Below are positions 61,201-62,935 of a DNA stretch of 64,000 bases, in pieces (within the stretch, counting starts at the first letter, position 1; every line of letters begins with the position of its first letter). Made by a program: the position numbers and the translations under genes. Source of the stretch: Amaurobius ferox (lineage: Eukaryota; Arthropoda; Arachnida; Araneae; Amaurobiidae); assembly GCA_951213105.1 (NCBI GenBank), contig OX578133.1, forward strand, positions 137,745,203-137,809,202, given 5' to 3'. The notes beneath the pieces were generated by a model. It saw only the letters and a program-made list of their open reading frames with translations. It did no database searches and was not told where the DNA came from.

Positions 61201-62935
61201 AACGAATCTCTGTACATATGCAAATGTTATCAGTTAATAGCAATATGAACAAATAAGATAACCATATCGTGCATGCTTATACCAATTTCTTGCAATCTTC
61301 GTGAAAATTTATGTTGTTATTGTTGAGCAGGAACCAGCTATGGCATAAAGACACTAATTTGATCTTTTTTTAAGGGTAGAATCATTGGAATGATGGAATC
61401 AAGACCGTCACGGACAAAAGTTTCCAAAGAAACGAATGTTCATAAAGTGTAATCCTGTAAAGAAGGTTCCAAAAGAGAAGGTTTCTCAACCAGTAAAGAA
61501 GGTTCCAAAAGAGATGGTTTCTGAACCAGTAAAGAAGGTTACAAAACACTGGAAACGTTAGACAACAACTAGTACAAGGTTGTACGGTTTTATAAAGAGT
61601 TACAACTCTTCATTAGCACTTGTATCTGGCATTAACTGCACGACATTACAGGACGATGTCTGCAAGACCACAACACACTGGAGAGTTACAGTCGCCACAG
61701 GAACAACTGTTCTCCACGCAGCAGAGGGAAACTTGTTTGCATGCCAGACGTCCAAAAATTTATGTCCTCACACCTGCGTACAGGCGTGCGCGTTTACAGT
61801 GGAGTCAGGAGTATCGAAACTGAACTTTGAATCGGTAAGATAATGGTAAGTTCAGATTCAGCTTACAGACTTATTCTCGTCGCACTATTATAAGGATAAA
61901 ATAGGGAACACGTTACCATCCCCTTAACATTAAGGGTGGAAACCAATTTGGAGGTGATGGGTTGTCTTGGTATGGTTAGACATATAGTTGAACGAGCGCA
62001 CAGAACTCCTCATCTTTGACAGAGATTCTATTGCTAGTAAATAATGCAGAGACGACATACTGAAACCTTATGTTCGACTTCTTTAACTTGTTGTGGCTTC
62101 ACAATTTATATTTATGGATGTTAACGCGAGAAACACTCAGCTGGCCGATGATTTTCTTCAAAAAGAAGATACCCAGCAAATACGAGTCTCCGGATATGAA
62201 TCTCATTCAGGATGCACTAGATAAGCGCATTGCATCACGTCAGCTCCCCACCAATAGTCATGACCTACACAGCTCACGGATAACCTCATAGAAATCTTTA
62301 AAAATCGATCTGAGGCTTGTGTGGCTAGAAGAGGTAACCACACCTTTAATTAATGCTCATGTATCTGCCTTGTTTAAGTTTTTTTTTCTACGAAAAATGA
62401 AAACCACATTTTGACATATGTTTTTAGCACATAATTTCTGCATAAAATTATTTTTATCCTTGATTTGCATATCGTTGTACTTGTCTTACATTATAACACA
62501 CGCATACCAAGTTTCGCTCCATTACGACTTCTGTTTCATAAAATATTCCCAAGTATATCGATTGTGTTTAACTTTTGGACACTAGTATATGTGATGAGAA
62601 AATACTATGAAAACCTAAAATATTTAATAATTAGCAAAATATAGGGTCTGAATATGTTGATAAAACACTAAGAAAATACGTCTCTTTCTAAAATAGGATA
62701 AGTAAATTTTTCAACAAAATTTCAAAATTAAAATTTAATAAATTAAATGTTAATTATAGATAAAAACTTTAAAAATTTACTTTCACTACAGTCTTTGGAA
62801 ACATATCCTGTAGGGCAAATACAGTTGAATGACTCCCAACCTTCTATACAAGTTCCACCATTTTTGCAGGGGGAGGCTTGGCAGAATCCTATCTTCTGTG
62901 GGCATCCAATAGCTGCTCCACTGTTTGACACGTAA
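9914..62935 (-). CDS. stan: Starry night / Flamingo / CELSR homologue, 3' part (27 spliced exons)
   Basis: This is an adhesion GPCR with cadherin ectodomain, a core planar cell polarity protein of the plasma membrane that forms homophilic junctions and recruits Frizzled and Van Gogh complexes (family knowledge). The sequence shows EGF, laminin-G 2, EGF, two laminin EGFs, HormR, GAIN/GPS, 7TM and a Ser-rich tail, in the order known for CELSR. Exons are joined by GT/AG introns of about 80 bp to 4.6 kb with consistent phases. The summed coding length is 4,678 bp, about 1,558 residues plus stop. The start codon, signal peptide, cadherin repeats and laminin-G 1 lie upstream of the window. The extreme C-terminus is uncertain: the last exon, at 9914-9965, is a prediction from frame and splice signals only. 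Exons are listed separately, numbered from 5' to 3' within the window. Confidence 0.95.
10645..11570. mobile_element. MITE-like non-autonomous DNA transposon in stan intron 26
   Basis: The ends form an imperfect inverted repeat: ATTAGGGCCCGGA on the left and TCCCGGCCCTAAT on the right, about 926 bp apart. Internally it has arrays of agggcattttt-like words near both ends and no coding sequence. About 100 bp of its interior (11078-11185) recur outside it at 11998-12105. The superfamily is not assignable from the sequence alone. Confidence 0.6.
11718..11871 (-). CDS. stan: stan exon 26: acidic cytoplasmic tail segment
   Basis: The translation is [20 protein letters not shown], then [20 protein letters not shown], then [12 protein letters not shown]. 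The acceptor is ccacttaag. The 3' edge is ambiguous. TCTGA|GTAAGT is a perfect donor, but reading through it gives GAG TAA, a stop at 11714-11716. If the site is not spliced, the protein ends LTDSE. Confidence 0.8.
11998..12105. repeat. Dispersed repeat shared with 11078-11185
   Basis: The two copies share ttctcagatc, acatatttaagtt, and tttccacataaaatctctac in the same order and orientation, diverged by scattered substitutions. The copy here lacks the element ends seen at 10645 and 11570. Confidence 0.7.
12779..12862. repeat. 84-bp near-perfect hairpin repeat
   Basis: The left arm (ccttgaagaaagcaggcata, then tgtcaattaggt) is mirrored by the right arm (acctaactgacatatgcctg, then ccttcttcaagg) around a central loop of about 20 bp. 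The arm motif aagcaggNatatg..aattaNgt recurs at 35173-35195 beside a Penelope-like end, suggesting a common source. Confidence 0.8.
13127..13794 (-). mobile_element. Internally deleted mariner element
   Basis: Terminal inverted repeats beginning CGAGGATGGATCCA (left) and CGAGGATAGATCCA (right, reversed) are flanked by TA target dinucleotides (13125-13126 and 13795-13796). The minus strand carries the transposase N-terminus ([13 protein letters not shown] then stop, from about 13630). The middle of the transposase, with the first catalytic Asp, is missing; the second D-N-A-R-P block survives near 13515. At 668 bp it is about half the length of a full mariner. Confidence 0.88.
13226..13570 (-). 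pseudogene. Mariner transposase C-terminal remnant
   Basis: The sequence reads [29 protein letters not shown] and a frame-broken SHPPIAHI stretch. It then reads [40 protein letters not shown] and [26 protein letters not shown] and P-S-D-Y-F-L-F-P are mariner signatures; the D-Y-F-L-F-P stretch corresponds to the third catalytic acidic position. Stops and the N-terminal deletion make it inactive. Confidence 0.9.
13974..14008. repeat. (TA)n(TG)n microsatellite next to exon 25 donor
   Basis: An AT run is followed by a GT run. On the gene strand it reads as (CA)n then (TA)n beginning about 7 bp after the exon 25 splice donor. Confidence 0.9.
14015..14842 (-). CDS. stan: stan exon 25: long Ser-rich cytoplasmic tail exon
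   Basis: An 828-bp open exon, the largest in the window. It opens [20 protein letters not shown] and is rich in Ser, Pro, Lys and Asn, with basic-serine stretches ([31 protein letters not shown]). It ends SSPRLIG. The acceptor is tattttcag and the donor ATAG|gtaaga is immediately followed by a (CA)n/(TA)n tract. No catalytic domain is visible; such tails act as scaffolds (inference). Confidence 0.85.
14990..17616. repeat. Tandem pair of a 1.3-kb repeat in stan intron 24
   Basis: Unit A (14990-16299) and unit B (16300-17616) both open taacactttaNaacaNagt, then a (TCTG)n stretch and a conserved attttaNtatgttgttcaga block. Both close ggaaagNgtttcataatcaa, then gctttaNgcNtgattgatct. Unit B contains a further internal duplication of about 155 bp (16724-16880 and 16881-17035). 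No coding sequence. A related inverted fragment lies at 27180-27345. Confidence 0.85.
17683..17811 (-). CDS. stan: stan exon 24: cytoplasmic tail
   Basis: The translation is [20 protein letters not shown], then [20 protein letters not shown], then KLSG. There is no recognisable domain. It is supported by continuous phase (2+126+1), the acceptor ttttgcag and the donor CCG|gttagt. Confidence 0.8.
18250..19308 (-). mobile_element. Member of the ACTTTCCCT repeat family, with SINE fragment
   Basis: Read on the minus strand it starts actttccctatatacatagt and continues aaaagtattgtgacgg, a TG-rich stretch, then a long AT-rich body. That body resembles 59990-60530 (shared aattaattNNN..atatatggactatt near 18500-18540 and 60470-60505). 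Relatives lie at 38234-39018, 45230-45768 and 59346-60712. No coding potential. The superfamily is unknown. Confidence 0.65.
18378..18470 (+). mobile_element. SINE fragment (family of 59530-59835)
   Basis: It shares ttccgagaggttggtggtag, then ggaaggagggta, tccctgtggat and ccactgggttccg with the full-length SINEs at 59530-59835 and 63412-63686. The tRNA-like head is absent here. Confidence 0.75.
20141..20369 (-). CDS. stan: stan exon 23: Ser/Thr-rich cytoplasmic tail
   Basis: The translation is [20 protein letters not shown], then [20 protein letters not shown], then [20 protein letters not shown], then [17 protein letters not shown]. The T-S-S-A-T-S-R-S-T block is characteristic of CELSR tails. 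The donor is AGAG|gtgata. The acceptor (tattcatag) has a weak pyrimidine tract, so the exact 5' edge is less sure than for other exons. A phase-0 join to exon 22 is maintained. Confidence 0.82.
20370..23413. other. stan intron 22, no recognised element
   Basis: A 3-kb AT-rich intron. I found no transposase, terminal repeats or RNA gene I can support. Confidence 0.5.
23414..23482 (-). CDS. stan: stan exon 22: juxtamembrane cytoplasmic segment
   Basis: Twenty-three codons in phase 0/0: [20 protein letters not shown], then MNG. This is where CELSR has V-R-x-x-L..C-x-R-K after TM7. The acceptor is accttctag and the donor is GGA|gtaaga. The intron to exon 21 is short (79 bp), the smallest in the set. 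Confidence 0.85.
23562..23730 (-). CDS. stan: stan exon 21: transmembrane helices 6 and 7
   Basis: The translation is [20 protein letters not shown], then [20 protein letters not shown], then [18 protein letters not shown]-x-L-A-x-L-S-V-N and the following aromatic TM7 match CELSR closely. The acceptor is tcttttcag and the donor is AAG|gtaata. Confidence 0.95.
23799..24219. repeat. Three-copy tandem repeat of a 142-bp unit
   Basis: Units start at 23799, 23941 and 24083 with tacctaaagtaattttcaNa and run through a block ending ataagaagaaatttatgaag. They differ by only a few substitutions, so the amplification is recent. It lies in stan intron 20, just upstream (gene sense) of exon 21. Confidence 0.95.
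24401..24660 (+). mobile_element. tRNA-derived SINE
   Basis: The head at 24401-24483 has an A-box-like ggtaactgagcggtc and a perfect B-box GGTTCGAGTCC in gtgggttcgagtcccagctg (24461-24480). The interval between them resembles a long-variable-arm tRNA (Ser/Leu type). An unrelated body follows (cccccacaggtgcgcagggg, then gccaatgtatag). It is distinct from the 59530 SINE family. The exact 3' end is uncertain. Confidence 0.7.
24661..25991. other. Rest of stan intron 20, no recognised element
   Basis: Contains a repeated ctggcggtatttttc word (24736-24751 and 24769-24783) and a modestly GC-rich patch to about 24950. No gene supported. Confidence 0.4.
25992..26071 (-). CDS. stan: stan exon 20: TM5 end and intracellular loop 3
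   Basis: The translation is [20 protein letters not shown], then MDFGGLK across the junction. It occupies the position of CELSR intracellular loop 3, which precedes TM6. The acceptor is tggttacag and the donor is TTAAA|gtatgt. The 80-bp length is in phase. Confidence 0.9.
26212..26278 (-). CDS. stan: stan exon 19: extracellular loop 2 and TM5
   Basis: The translation is [20 protein letters not shown], then VVI. F-C-W-L-S..W-S..G-P is the highly conserved loop 2/TM5 motif of adhesion GPCRs, and its Cys pairs with the TM3 Cys. The acceptor is ttttaacag and the donor is ATA|gtatgt. Confidence 0.95.
26863..26929 (-). CDS. stan: stan exon 18: transmembrane helix 4
   Basis: A 67-bp exon encoding [20 protein letters not shown]. 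It fits the CELSR segment G-x-P-A-x-I-x-G-L-A-V-G..P..Y-G-N. The acceptor is attcgcag and the donor is TTTTT|gtaagt, in phase 2/2. Confidence 0.93.
27180..27345 (-). repeat. Inverted fragment of the 14990-17616 repeat family
   Basis: On the minus strand it reads ttaacactttacaacgtagt, then gactttgttcgttctatctg, (TGTC)n, and aaaatgactttatcaaaatg, matching the start of both tandem units at 14990 and 16300. Confidence 0.85.
27694..27847 (-). CDS. stan: stan exon 17: transmembrane helix 3, start of TM4
   Basis: The translation is [20 protein letters not shown], then [20 protein letters not shown], then [12 protein letters not shown]. The P-C at the top of TM3 is the conserved extracellular disulfide cysteine. 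F-S-W..V-E..H is the family B2 TM3 pattern. The acceptor is cttttacag and the donor is TTTG|gtaagt. Confidence 0.95.
27848..29275. other. stan intron 16, no recognised element
   Basis: Holds a short local duplication, tagacaaaattcacccactt (28027-28046 and 28062-28081). Nothing else assignable. Confidence 0.4.
29276..29494 (-). CDS. stan: stan exon 16: transmembrane helices 1 and 2
   Basis: Seventy-three codons in phase 0/0. The tethered-agonist linker FIPSESMVQ is followed by TM1 ([20 protein letters not shown]), the loop [12 protein letters not shown]2 ([20 protein letters not shown]) and [10 protein letters not shown]. The acceptor is ttttttttag and the donor is CAG|gtaaaa. Confidence 0.95.
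29495..30658. other. stan intron 15, no recognised element
   Basis: AT-rich. Overlapping open frames near 29733-29961 on the plus strand have no domain or coding signature. Confidence 0.4.
30659..30782 (-). CDS. stan: stan exon 15: GPS motif with autoproteolysis site
   Basis: The translation is [20 protein letters not shown], then [20 protein letters not shown]. It contains all the GPS elements: W-S-T-E-G-C, C-x-C-N-H-L-S and S-F-x-V-L-M. The His-Leu|Ser triad predicts autoproteolysis between codons at 30698-30700 and 30695-30697, giving non-covalently associated N- and C-terminal fragments (GAIN-family knowledge). The acceptor is tatcttttag and the donor is GAG|gtactt. Confidence 0.95.
30783..33904. 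other. stan intron 14, no recognised element
   Basis: A 3.1-kb AT-rich intron. Minus-strand frames at 30842-31081 and 31185-31406 lack splice-compatible context and domain similarity. Confidence 0.4.
33905..34075 (-). CDS. stan: stan exon 14: GAIN subdomain B, start of GPS
   Basis: The translation is [20 protein letters not shown], then [20 protein letters not shown], then [17 protein letters not shown] across the junction. C-A-F-W-x-F is the first GPS cysteine/tryptophan motif. The acceptor is acttttttag and the donor is AAAAA|gtaagt. Confidence 0.94.
35160..35245 (-). ncRNA. Hammerhead-ribozyme-like motif, probable Penelope-like element end
   Basis: The minus strand reads CTGAAGA-A-GAGGGC, a short loop, GCCCTC-GAAAC, then aagtgcagtc. 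That is the hammerhead CUGANGA and GAAA core boxes around a perfect 6-bp stem II, with an AC..GTC arrangement able to form the minimal stem III known from Penelope-like elements. One extra A separates CUGAAGA from stem II, so activity is uncertain. The adjoining aagcaggtatatg..aattaag motif is shared with the hairpin at 12779-12862. Confidence 0.45.
36290..36362 (+). pseudogene. tRNA-like remnant or SINE head
   Basis: agctcaaaatcggtagaac resembles an A-box, and ggggattcgagtccttcact contains a near-perfect B-box (GATTCGAGTCC) 30 to 40 bp further on. A stable anticodon arm is not evident, so a functional tRNA is unlikely. Confidence 0.35.
36830..37340. repeat. Low-complexity AATTA/AATTGC-rich stretch
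   Basis: About 500 bp composed almost entirely of attaatt, aattgcaatt and attaattgaaattac-type words, with many local inverted repeats. It lies in stan intron 13. Confidence 0.7.
37604..37718 (-). CDS. stan: stan exon 13: GAIN subdomain B
   Basis: The translation is [20 protein letters not shown], then [19 protein letters not shown]. It fits the CELSR GAIN-B strand (V-V..V-I-x-Y..L-G-x-L-L-P). The acceptor is aaattgcag and the donor is CAG|gtattt, in phase 2/2. Confidence 0.92.
38189..39071 (+). pseudogene. Inverted, disrupted copy of stan exon 8
   Basis: Two plus-strand pieces match exon 8 (50177-50278), which is on the opposite strand. 38189-38233 encodes [15 protein letters not shown] and 39020-39071 encodes [13 protein letters not shown] up to the splice donor. 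The HormR Cys before S/P-R-S-Y is lost (Phe in the copy). A 785-bp repeat of the ACTTTCCCT family splits the copy. Intron homology continues beyond the donor to about 39285. It is antisense to the gene it sits in, so it cannot be part of the mRNA. Confidence 0.93.
38234..39018 (+). mobile_element. ACTTTCCCT-family repeat inserted into the pseudo-exon 8
   Basis: It starts actttccctgtaatacatgg, then tagggaaagtattgg, a TG/TCTG-rich block, and two copies of aatttNaNaaaatttggtag (38459-38478 and 38611-38630). It ends gaaagtcatgtgctgcccac and a T-run. The terminus resembles the end of the relative near 60680-60712 (aaaagttatgtgctgcacga). It precisely splits exon-8 homology, which defines both borders. 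Confidence 0.8.
39036..39706. repeat. Tandem duplication copy 1 (partner 41151-41821)
   Basis: It aligns to 41151-41821 at a constant offset of 2,115 bp with very few differences. It holds part of the inverted exon 8 copy, its intron, and the 3' end of exon 12. The one structural difference is an exact 30-bp inversion at 39291-39320 relative to 41406-41435. Confidence 0.95.
39592..39706 (-). pseudogene. Truncated duplicate of stan exon 12
   Basis: It encodes [20 protein letters not shown], then [13 protein letters not shown] and an intact gtaagt donor. It is cut at its 5' side after tcatgc, with no acceptor and no first half. Compared with the functional exon it has Asn for Asp and Ser for Pro. 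Inclusion would break the frame or domain. Confidence 0.92.
39707..41150. other. 1.44-kb insertion between the tandem duplicates
   Basis: GC-richer than its surroundings in 39840-40560. It contains a direct repeat, tcccgggctcctaagcagca, at 40158-40177 and 40339-40358, 181 bp apart. An A-run follows at 40980-40989, then ccaatcggaccccactatac. It looks like part of a retroelement, but no coding domain or terminal repeat is recognised. Confidence 0.5.
41151..41698. repeat. Tandem duplication copy 2, intronic part
   Basis: Plus-strand fragment of the exon 8 copy (aaggctgccctgacggatca, tttggtaaat) followed by intron-8-derived sequence to about 41400, then sequence running into the functional exon 12. 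Homology to 39036 onward is nearly complete. Confidence 0.92.
41699..41941 (-). CDS. stan: stan exon 12: GAIN domain, inter-subdomain segment
   Basis: The translation begins [20 protein letters not shown], continues [20 protein letters not shown], and ends [17 protein letters not shown]. The acceptor is ttttcttag and the donor is GATA|gtaagt. The last 115 to 120 bp, with the donor, are duplicated at 39592-39706, where the 5' part and acceptor are missing. This copy is complete and in phase, so it is the functional one. Confidence 0.92.
41942..42560. other. stan intron 11, no recognised element
   Basis: AT-rich, no feature supported. Confidence 0.5.
42561..42747 (-). CDS. stan: stan exon 11: GAIN subdomain A, helices
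   Basis: The translation is [20 protein letters not shown], then [20 protein letters not shown], then [20 protein letters not shown]. It resembles the GAIN-A helices of CELSR (L-L.....W..I......G...L....E.Y...L). The acceptor is ttcttag and the donor is ATTG|gtaagc. Confidence 0.92.
43668..43710 (-). ncRNA. Hammerhead-like motif, Penelope-like left arm
   Basis: The minus strand reads CTGAGGA-A-GGGT, loop, ACCC-GAAA-GCGCT: the CUGANGA and GAAA boxes with a 4-bp stem II. As in the other copies one extra base follows CUGANGA. The fold is not verified. Confidence 0.4.
44350..44705 (+). pseudogene. GIY-YIG endonuclease remnant of Penelope-like element, right arm
   Basis: The nucleotides parallel the left arm. 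A frameshift near 44455 follows IGRLAEHAG-like sequence, after which the frame reads [40 protein letters not shown] and [20 protein letters not shown]. Only the C-terminal part is present, with no reverse transcriptase core. Confidence 0.7.
44911..44945 (+). ncRNA. Hammerhead-like motif, Penelope-like right arm
   Basis: The plus strand reads CTGAGGA, tgatatcc, GAAA-GCGCT. It is the counterpart of 43668-43710 but with stem II shortened, probably decayed. Confidence 0.35.
45230..45768 (-). mobile_element. ACTTTCCCT-family repeat, diverged member
   Basis: On the minus strand it starts actttcctaacaatatatag, then acaaagtattgtaatagggc, then atctacatgt and a TG/TC-rich tract, in the same order as the copies at 38234 and 59346. 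The distal border is approximate. Its head lies within about 30 bp of the exon 10 donor. Confidence 0.6.
45797..46006 (-). CDS. stan: stan exon 10: GAIN subdomain A
   Basis: Seventy codons in phase 0/0: [20 protein letters not shown], then [20 protein letters not shown], then [20 protein letters not shown], then [10 protein letters not shown]. This is the helical GAIN-A region of CELSR (T..LYGNDL..A..LL..VL..E..Q.G..L.). The acceptor is tatcttttag and the donor is AAA|gtaagt. Confidence 0.93.
46007..48137. other. Part of stan intron 9, no recognised element
   Basis: 46140-47760 is less AT-rich than most introns and looks like old repeat DNA. Open frames at 46878-47105 and 47159-47356 (minus) show no known domain. 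Confidence 0.4.
48228..48264 (-). ncRNA. Hammerhead-like motif with perfect stem II
   Basis: The minus strand reads CTGAAGA-T-GAACAT, loop gatg, ATGTTC-GAAA-GCGC. Stem II is a perfect 6-bp helix between the two conserved boxes. One extra T follows CUGAAGA. Confidence 0.45.
48714..48750 (+). ncRNA. Hammerhead-like motif, right end of foldback element
   Basis: The plus strand reads CTGAAGA-T-GAACAT, loop gagg, ATGTCC-GAAA-GAGC. This is the inverted partner of 48228-48264, with one stem II mismatch (A opposite C). Confidence 0.42.
49346..49440 (-). CDS. stan: stan exon 9: HormR second half, into GAIN
   Basis: The translation is [20 protein letters not shown], then [12 protein letters not shown]-x-C-x-E..G-W..P-x-L-F-x-C-T is the HormR C-terminal half. 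The acceptor is tttccacag and the donor is CAG|gtgaga. The 95-bp length fits phase (2 + 93). Confidence 0.94.
49441..50176. other. stan intron 8, source of the inverted duplication
   Basis: The 200 to 230 bp adjoining exon 8 (about 49950-50176) are homologous, inverted, to 39072-39285 and 41187-41400. Nothing else recognised. Confidence 0.8.
50177..50278 (-). CDS. stan: stan exon 8: hormone-receptor (HormR) module, first half
   Basis: The translation is [20 protein letters not shown], then [19 protein letters not shown]-x-R-T-x-F and C-P-x-G-S-F-G are diagnostic of the CELSR HormR region. The acceptor is ctttttcag and the donor is TTTG|gtaagt. A decayed, inverted copy of this exon and its 3' intron lies at 38189-39285, and part of it is repeated at 41151-41400. 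Confidence 0.95.
50279..51279. other. stan intron 7, no recognised element
   Basis: AT-rich. A minor agaaagtggacagtgtgata phrase near 50865 resembles gaaagtggacagtgtgccca near 40461, but it is too short to interpret. Confidence 0.4.
51280..51463 (-). CDS. stan: stan exon 7: second laminin-EGF module
   Basis: The translation is [20 protein letters not shown], then [20 protein letters not shown], then [20 protein letters not shown]. It matches the CELSR laminin-EGF that precedes HormR ([23 protein letters not shown]). The acceptor is atattgtag and the donor is GAAG|gtatat. Confidence 0.95.
52304..52584 (-). CDS. stan: stan exon 6: EGF repeat plus first laminin-EGF module
   Basis: The exon encodes [20 protein letters not shown], then an EGF ending [18 protein letters not shown], then [18 protein letters not shown] with TTGECVCE. 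The spacing C-x-C-x9-C-x7-C-x-C is that of a laminin-type EGF, as in CELSR before HormR. The acceptor is ttttttcag. The donor GAA|gtaggt was chosen over a later GTTATG because only it keeps phase 0 with the next exon. Confidence 0.94.
53153..53315 (-). CDS. stan: stan exon 5: end of LamG2 and EGF start
   Basis: The translation is [19 protein letters not shown], then [20 protein letters not shown], then [16 protein letters not shown]. The D-V-K/R-I-G..G-S-W-L segment continues LamG2 and a six-cysteine EGF-type pattern follows. The acceptor is ctttttag and the donor is ACAG|gtaatt. Confidence 0.94.
53316..54961. other. stan intron 4, no recognised element
   Basis: A 1.6-kb AT-rich intron, no feature supported. 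Confidence 0.5.
54962..55078 (-). CDS. stan: stan exon 4: laminin-G domain 2, end
   Basis: Thirty-nine codons in phase 0/0: [20 protein letters not shown], then [25 protein letters not shown]-x-G-C-M is the C-terminal LamG strand with its cysteine. The acceptor is cctattag and the donor is CAG|gtacga. A long (TA)n tract begins about 15 bp upstream of the acceptor. Confidence 0.93.
55093..55214. repeat. (TA)n microsatellite
   Basis: About 120 bp of almost uninterrupted TA dinucleotides, broken by short gatagatag- and ataatta-like interruptions. It directly adjoins the acceptor of exon 4. Confidence 0.98.
55845..55990. repeat. Local imperfect tandem duplication
   Basis: tttttatacgcctcttagaa, then tgcaattaagaatcatatta at 55825-55862, recurs as ttttttacgcctttaaaatg, caattaagaatcatattaag at 55929-55967. 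Confidence 0.75.
56409..56555 (-). CDS. stan: stan exon 3: laminin-G domain 2, middle
   Basis: Forty-nine codons in phase 0/0: [19 protein letters not shown], then [17 protein letters not shown], then [13 protein letters not shown]. The D-G-K-W-H-x-V motif and the L-S-L-D-Y strand are laminin-G hallmarks. The acceptor is tttgtttcag and the donor is GAA|gtaaga. Confidence 0.94.
57979..58145 (-). CDS. stan: stan exon 2: start of laminin-G domain 2
   Basis: The translation runs [15 protein letters not shown], then [13 protein letters not shown], then [19 protein letters not shown]. This is the typical LamG opening strand (F-R-T..D-G-L-L-L-Q). The acceptor is ctttacag and the donor is GAA|gtaagt. 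The junction to exon 1 makes C-S-E-T-V-D-P-G. Confidence 0.93.
58367..59215. repeat. Tandem duplication of a roughly 420-bp unit in stan intron 1
   Basis: Two copies (about 58385-58795 and 58820-59215) share, in order, caccaaggtcaaaattNaaa, acatgcttc..agttaattgc, ttctattgcatttagatag, caagttaatgattcagttgt and ctcaaagttcagaagcttaa. They are diverged by substitutions and a small deletion. There is no coding sequence. Confidence 0.9.
59346..60712 (+). mobile_element. ACTTTCCCT-family repeat carrying a nested SINE
   Basis: It starts actttccctacatacatagt, then agagaaagtattgtgacgga and a (TG)n tract, and ends near aaaagttatgtgctgcacga with a T-rich tail. The relative at 38234-39018 has the same two ends. 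The SINE at 59530-59835 is inserted inside its (TG)n tract. Nothing in it codes for protein. Confidence 0.65.
59530..59835 (-). mobile_element. Near-full-length tRNA-derived SINE in a (TG)n tract
   Basis: Read on the minus strand: the head is gggcgcggtagcccattggt, then tagcgcgctgg (A-box at about 59800-59825), then gcccgggttcgattcc (perfect B-box, about 59767-59790). A GC-rich body follows, ending ggtaggtcggacggtctggg, then tttcaacaacaacaacaaca. TG dinucleotides flank both sides, so the target was a microsatellite. Related copies: 63412-63686, 18378-18470, 1776-1831. Confidence 0.88.
60740..61085. other. Unexplained GC-rich island in stan intron 1
   Basis: About 300 bp clearly richer in GC than everything around it, for example cccgaaggcccgaccccggt and cgccgacgggtctggagaca. 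One plus-strand frame is open (60708-60995) but is Arg/Pro/Gly-rich and resembles nothing I know. No A/B box, inverted repeat or poly-A is seen. Confidence 0.4.
61390..62590 (+). pseudogene. Decayed Tc1-like transposon
   Basis: Frame-broken matches appear in Tc1 transposase order. [15 protein letters not shown] and [20 protein letters not shown] with QEYRN fall at about 61640-61823. Then come [14 protein letters not shown] and a G-G/C-L-G-M-V segment (about 61850-61975), and finally [20 protein letters not shown] with [10 protein letters not shown] (about 62190-62270). That last block is the S-P-D-x-N-P-I-E region with its third catalytic acidic residue replaced. Possible terminal repeat: ggacaaaagttt near 61408 and aacttttggaca near 62571. 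Confidence 0.75.
61441..61560 (+). repeat. 39-bp tandem repeat inside the Tc1-like region
   Basis: About 2.7 copies of gtaaagaaggttccaaaaga, then gaaggtttctcaaccagta. One frame reads [20 protein letters not shown], then [15 protein letters not shown] and a stop. It is not a known Tc1 feature; the most likely origin is local slippage. Confidence 0.8.
62781..62935 (-). CDS. stan: stan exon 1 in window: EGF repeat between LamG1 and LamG2
   Basis: The translation contains [14 protein letters not shown] followed by a six-cysteine EGF ([12 protein letters not shown], then FNCICPTGY, then DC). It matches the CELSR segment that ends LamG1 and enters the inter-LamG EGF. The acceptor is ttttctcag and the donor is GAAA|gtaaat. 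The exon begins with one base completing a codon from the missing upstream exon and ends with one base of a Thr codon. Confidence 0.93.

Noticed and set aside
61580..61843. 87-residue plus-strand frame that looks secreted and Cys-rich
   Set aside because: The overlapping frame carries the Tc1 transposase similarity, so this one is a shadow frame.
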